Shown piece by piece: positions 61,906 to 64,000 of a DNA stretch of 64,000 nt. Each line of letters starts with the position of its first letter. Positions within the stretch are counted from its first letter, which is position 1. Both the position numbers and the translations under genes were made by a program. The DNA lies in contig JAYSSR010000038.1 in assembly GCA_043720395.1 (NCBI GenBank), positions 1 through 64,000 of the forward strand. Direction: 5' to 3'. The notes under the pieces are model-generated. The model saw nothing but the letters and a program-made list of their open reading frames with translations. It was not told the origin of the DNA and did no database searches. The stretch comes from JANOYY01 sp043720395. Lineage in GTDB: Bacteria; Actinomycetota; Acidimicrobiia; Acidimicrobiales; JANYDT01.

Positions 61906-62352
61906 TCAGGCCGAGGTGACCTCGACCGTGACCGCGAACTGCACATCACTGTGCAGGCGGACGGTGACGGAGTGCGTACCCGTGGATTTGATGTGCTCCG
62001 ACATGTGGAGCGTCCGACGCTCAAGGACCACGCCGGTCTGGGCCTTGACGGCCTCGACGATGTCTTTCTCCGCGACCGAGCCGAAAAGTCGACCCTCTTT
62101 GGCTTTCGCGACGATCTTGATCACCGCGGGCACGAGTGTGCGAGCAATGGTCTCCGACGAGTCACGATTCTTGGCGTCTTTGATGTCACGGGCAGTTCGC
62201 ATGGCCTCTGCCTGAGACATCGAACCGGGATTTGCTGCCATCGCCAGGGACCGGGGCAACAGAAAGTTGCGGGCGTAGCCGTCGGCCACGTCCACGATGT
62301 CTCCTCGCTTGCCGAGGCCCTTGACGTCAGAGCGAAGTACGACCTTGGACAT
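61906..62352 (-). CDS. rplI: 50S ribosomal protein L9
   Basis: The 148-residue protein begins MSKVVLRSDVKGLGKRGDIV and continues VADGYARNFLLPRSLA, the conserved N-terminal rRNA-binding lobe, followed by the helix and C-terminal lobe (LFGSVAEKDIVEAVKAQTG). It lies 3 bp downstream of rpsR and closes the rpsF-ssb-rpsR-rplI operon. Length is normal. Confidence 0.96.
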   Translation of the reverse strand: MSKVVLRSDVKGLGKRGDIVDVADGYARNFLLPRSLAMAANPGSMSQAEAMRTARDIKDAKNRDSSETIARTLVPAVIKIVAKAKEGRLFGSVAEKDIVEAVKAQTGVVLERRTLHMSEHIKSTGTHSVTVRLHSDVQFAVTVEVTSA

Positions 62353-62355
62353 GGC

Positions 62356-62751
62356 TCACTCCTCGCCTTCGTCGTCGGTACCTTCGTCGGTTTCGGCCTC
62401 GACCTCGACGTCAACGGCACCCTTCTTGTCGTCGCCACCCTGATCACGGCGACGTCCACCGCGGGGACCGCGCTCGGCCACCGTTCGTGTCGCGTAGGGA
62501 AGCAGGGCCAGTTCGCGGGCCGTCTTGATGGCAAGGGCAACGTCGCGCTGCATCTGCGTTGAGAGGCCAGAGACGCGACGCGACCGGATCTTGCCACGGT
62601 CGGACATGAACTTCCGGAGGAGATTGATGTCCTTGTAGTCGATGTAGGCACCCTCGGGAACCGGAGGTGCCTTCTTCTTCGCCGGCCGGCGGTCGTTCAG
62701 CTTGGGTGCGCGCTTGGAGGTGCCGCGATCCCGATCATTGTTACGTGCCAT
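62356..62751 (-). CDS. rpsR: 30S ribosomal protein S18 with acidic C-terminal extension
   Basis: Core S18 motifs are YIDYKDINLLRKFMSDRGKI and RRVSGLSTQMQRDVALAIKTARELALLPYA. The 131-residue protein is longer than typical (~75-90): a basic N-terminal lead (MARNNDRDRGTSKRAPK) and a ~38-residue Asp/Glu-rich tail (EVEAETDEGTDDEGEE) are extra. The start shares a base with the ssb stop. The tail may modulate assembly, which is inference. Confidence 0.94.
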   Translation of the reverse strand: MARNNDRDRGTSKRAPKLNDRRPAKKKAPPVPEGAYIDYKDINLLRKFMSDRGKIRSRRVSGLSTQMQRDVALAIKTARELALLPYATRTVAERGPRGGRRRDQGGDDKKGAVDVEVEAETDEGTDDEGEE

Positions 62752-63284
62752 TAGAACGGCTCCTCGTCATAGTCGTACGTCGCAGCGGGCTCGGCGTTCG
62801 ACGCCGGCCGACTGGGTGCTGCTGGTCTGTTCGGTGCTGCTGGTCGGCTGCTCTGGCCGCCTTGATTGCCTTGGTTGTTTCCGGTGTAGCCGGATCCGCC
62901 CTGTCCGCCATCATCCCCACCACGGCGCTCGTTGCGGATCACCTGTGCGGTCGCCCATCTGAGGCTCGGCCCAATCTCGTCGGCGACGATGTCGACCACC
63001 GACTTCTTCTCGCCGTCGGGCGTCTCCCACGAACGCTGCTCAAGCCGTCCCGTGACAAGGGCTCGCGTGCCTTTGCGGAGCGACTCGGCACAGTTCTCGG
63101 CAAGTTCGCGCCATACAACGACGTTGAAGAAGCTGACCGCTTCCTCCCATTCGTTGGTCTGGCGGTTCTGCCAGCGTCGGTTCACGGCGAGTCCGAAGGT
63201 GGCCGTGGCCTGCCCGGACGCGGTGAAACGCAGTTCGGGATCTCGGGTCACGTTCCCGATGATCGTAATGTTATTCCCTGGCAT
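62751..63284 (-). CDS. ssb: Single-stranded DNA-binding protein
   Basis: The 177-residue protein has an OB-fold start NNITIIGNVTRDPELRFTAS, then FFNVVVWRELAENCAESLRKG. A Gly/Asn/Gln-rich linker follows, and the acidic tip YDYDEEPF recruits partner proteins. It lies between rpsF and rpsR in the usual bacterial order, with 5 bp to rpsF. Confidence 0.96.
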   Translation of the reverse strand: MPGNNITIIGNVTRDPELRFTASGQATATFGLAVNRRWQNRQTNEWEEAVSFFNVVVWRELAENCAESLRKGTRALVTGRLEQRSWETPDGEKKSVVDIVADEIGPSLRWATAQVIRNERRGGDDGGQGGSGYTGNNQGNQGGQSSRPAAPNRPAAPSRPASNAEPAATYDYDEEPF

Positions 63285-63289
63285 CGAGG

Positions 63290-63658
63290 TCAGTCCCGGT
63301 CGCGTCCGCCGCCCGACGCGATGTCCTCGAGGGCCGGCGGTGCGGCCATCGAACGACCCGCGGCAGCCGCCGGGACCTGCATGATCTTGTGGCGAAGGAT
63401 CTCGTCAGCGAGGAACAGTTGACGCTCCAGCTCGGCGATCTTTGCGGGCTCAGCGGTCATTTCGACGATCGTGTAGTACCCGTCCGGCTTCTTGCGGATC
63501 GGGTAGGCCAGCTTGCGCCGACCCCACTTCTCAACTCGACCGACCGTGCCACCAATGGCCTTGATCTGATCGAGCGAGCGATTGACGACGGTCTGAACGA
63601 CCTGGTCGTCCAGCGTCGTGTCGACGATGAACATGACTTCGTACGGCCTGGTGGCCAA
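63290..63658 (-). CDS. rpsF: 30S ribosomal protein S6
   Basis: The 122-residue protein starts MATRPYEVMFIVDTTLDDQVV and has GWGRRKLAYPI-like VEKWGRRKLAYPIRKKPDGY, typical of S6. It is the first gene of the rpsF-ssb-rpsR-rplI operon. A C-terminal Gly/Arg/Asp-rich tail (DIASGGGRDRD) is a modest extension. The promoter lies in the ~155-bp gap toward panB. Confidence 0.95.
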   Translation of the reverse strand: MATRPYEVMFIVDTTLDDQVVQTVVNRSLDQIKAIGGTVGRVEKWGRRKLAYPIRKKPDGYYTIVEMTAEPAKIAELERQLFLADEILRHKIMQVPAAAAGRSMAAPPALEDIASGGGRDRD

Positions 63659-63816
63659 GGTGATACCTCCCGTGGACCTGCCCGCAGGCAGGGCCCCGGA
63701 CGGTCCGGGGCAGGGTGTCGCCCGCTTGTTGGGCTCGAAGCCCGCCAGTGGTGGGACGGAGCCGCGGAAGCGAACCGGGAGAGACTAGTCGCTACCGGGG
63801 TCAGCAATCGCGCCGT

Positions 63817-64000
63817 CTATGCGTACAGCGCGATGAGGTCGTCCTCAATTGAGAAGTCAGCCATCGAGGGCACCGAACGCAGGCCCGAGCGATCGGCAAG
63901 CGCCTCTTCCAACTGCTCTGACGCCGCGTAGCTCTCGGCGGACGAGGGAAACGAGCCCGACCGGACGTCGGCCGCGTAGGCCGCGATCGCAACCTCGGCC
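63817..64000 (-). CDS. panB: 3-methyl-2-oxobutanoate hydroxymethyltransferase, 3' end only
   Basis: The minus strand is open from the window edge to a TAG at 63817-63819, giving the last 60 residues. AAYAADVRSGSFPSSAESY matches the C-terminal PanB motif (YxxDVRxGxFPxxEHS). After it, a ~40-residue acidic tail is present. PanB makes ketopantoate for pantothenate and coenzyme A. The gene is cut by the window edge, so the rest is not seen. Confidence 0.7.
   Translation of the reverse strand, partial: AEVAIAAYAADVRSGSFPSSAESYAASEQLEEALADRSGLRSVPSMADFSIEDDLIALYA

Overview
The window reads as a chromosomal stretch of a high-GC actinobacterium, most likely of the class Acidimicrobiia. The lineage is inferred from a WhiB regulator, an rpsF-ssb-rpsR-rplI cluster, tandem ArsA-like ATPases, an acyl-CoA carboxylase epsilon-like peptide, GTG starts and Thr-rich extracytoplasmic proteins. 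No species can be named from the sequence alone.

0-10 kb: two decayed insertion sequences (an IS5-type remnant and an ISKra4-type element with intact 9-bp target duplication) flank a TetR-like regulator and a frameshifted lipoprotein. The ISKra4 element sits between the regulator and its old ribosome binding site. Then come an Mrp-type Fe-S carrier ATPase and an ABC exporter pair (FtsX-like permease plus ATPase with a long low-complexity N-terminus) behind a broken Nudix gene. 10-24 kb: a membrane-anchored trypsin-like protein that has lost its catalytic residues, a class A penicillin-binding protein, selA-selB, a WhiB protein, a small accessory island (XRE regulator, HNH protein, unknown protein), an NfeD protein with a degenerate protease domain, two ArsA/Get3-like ATPases whose P-loops are degraded in complementary ways, a receiver-domain protein and tRNA-Pro(CGG).

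24-42 kb: housekeeping and carbon metabolism. MazG-like protein, asd and lysC, an M23 peptidase, two cyclophilin-type isomerases, an S51-like peptidase, pyrE, a 5'-3' exonuclease and trmB are interleaved with ethylmalonyl-CoA pathway genes: ethylmalonyl-CoA mutase, acyl-CoA carboxylase beta plus a small epsilon-like subunit, an epimerase overlapping crotonyl-CoA carboxylase/reductase, and acetyl-CoA acetyltransferase. These would turn acetyl-CoA and crotonyl-CoA into ethylmalonyl-, methylmalonyl- and propionyl-CoA. A DegT-type aminotransferase remnant lies between ccr and the thiolase.

42-62 kb: a surface-polysaccharide locus. A GH16 hydrolase, a two-domain glycosyltransferase, a GT26 transferase, a TPR lipoprotein and a flippase lie on the plus strand. 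A polymerase/ligase, a Wzz/BY-kinase-like protein with a degenerate P-loop, a 2060-residue polyketide synthase (KS-AT-KR-DH-ACP-TE), dCTP deaminase and a second GH16 enzyme lie on the minus strand. A 24-bp G-quadruplex-type repeat recurs at four places between 56.8 and 59.7 kb, three of them inside the PKS reading frame. The most interesting hypothesis is that this locus makes a polyketide- or acyl-decorated exopolysaccharide, possibly fed by the nearby ethylmalonyl-CoA genes.

62-64 kb: rpsF-ssb-rpsR-rplI, and at the right edge the 3' end of panB.
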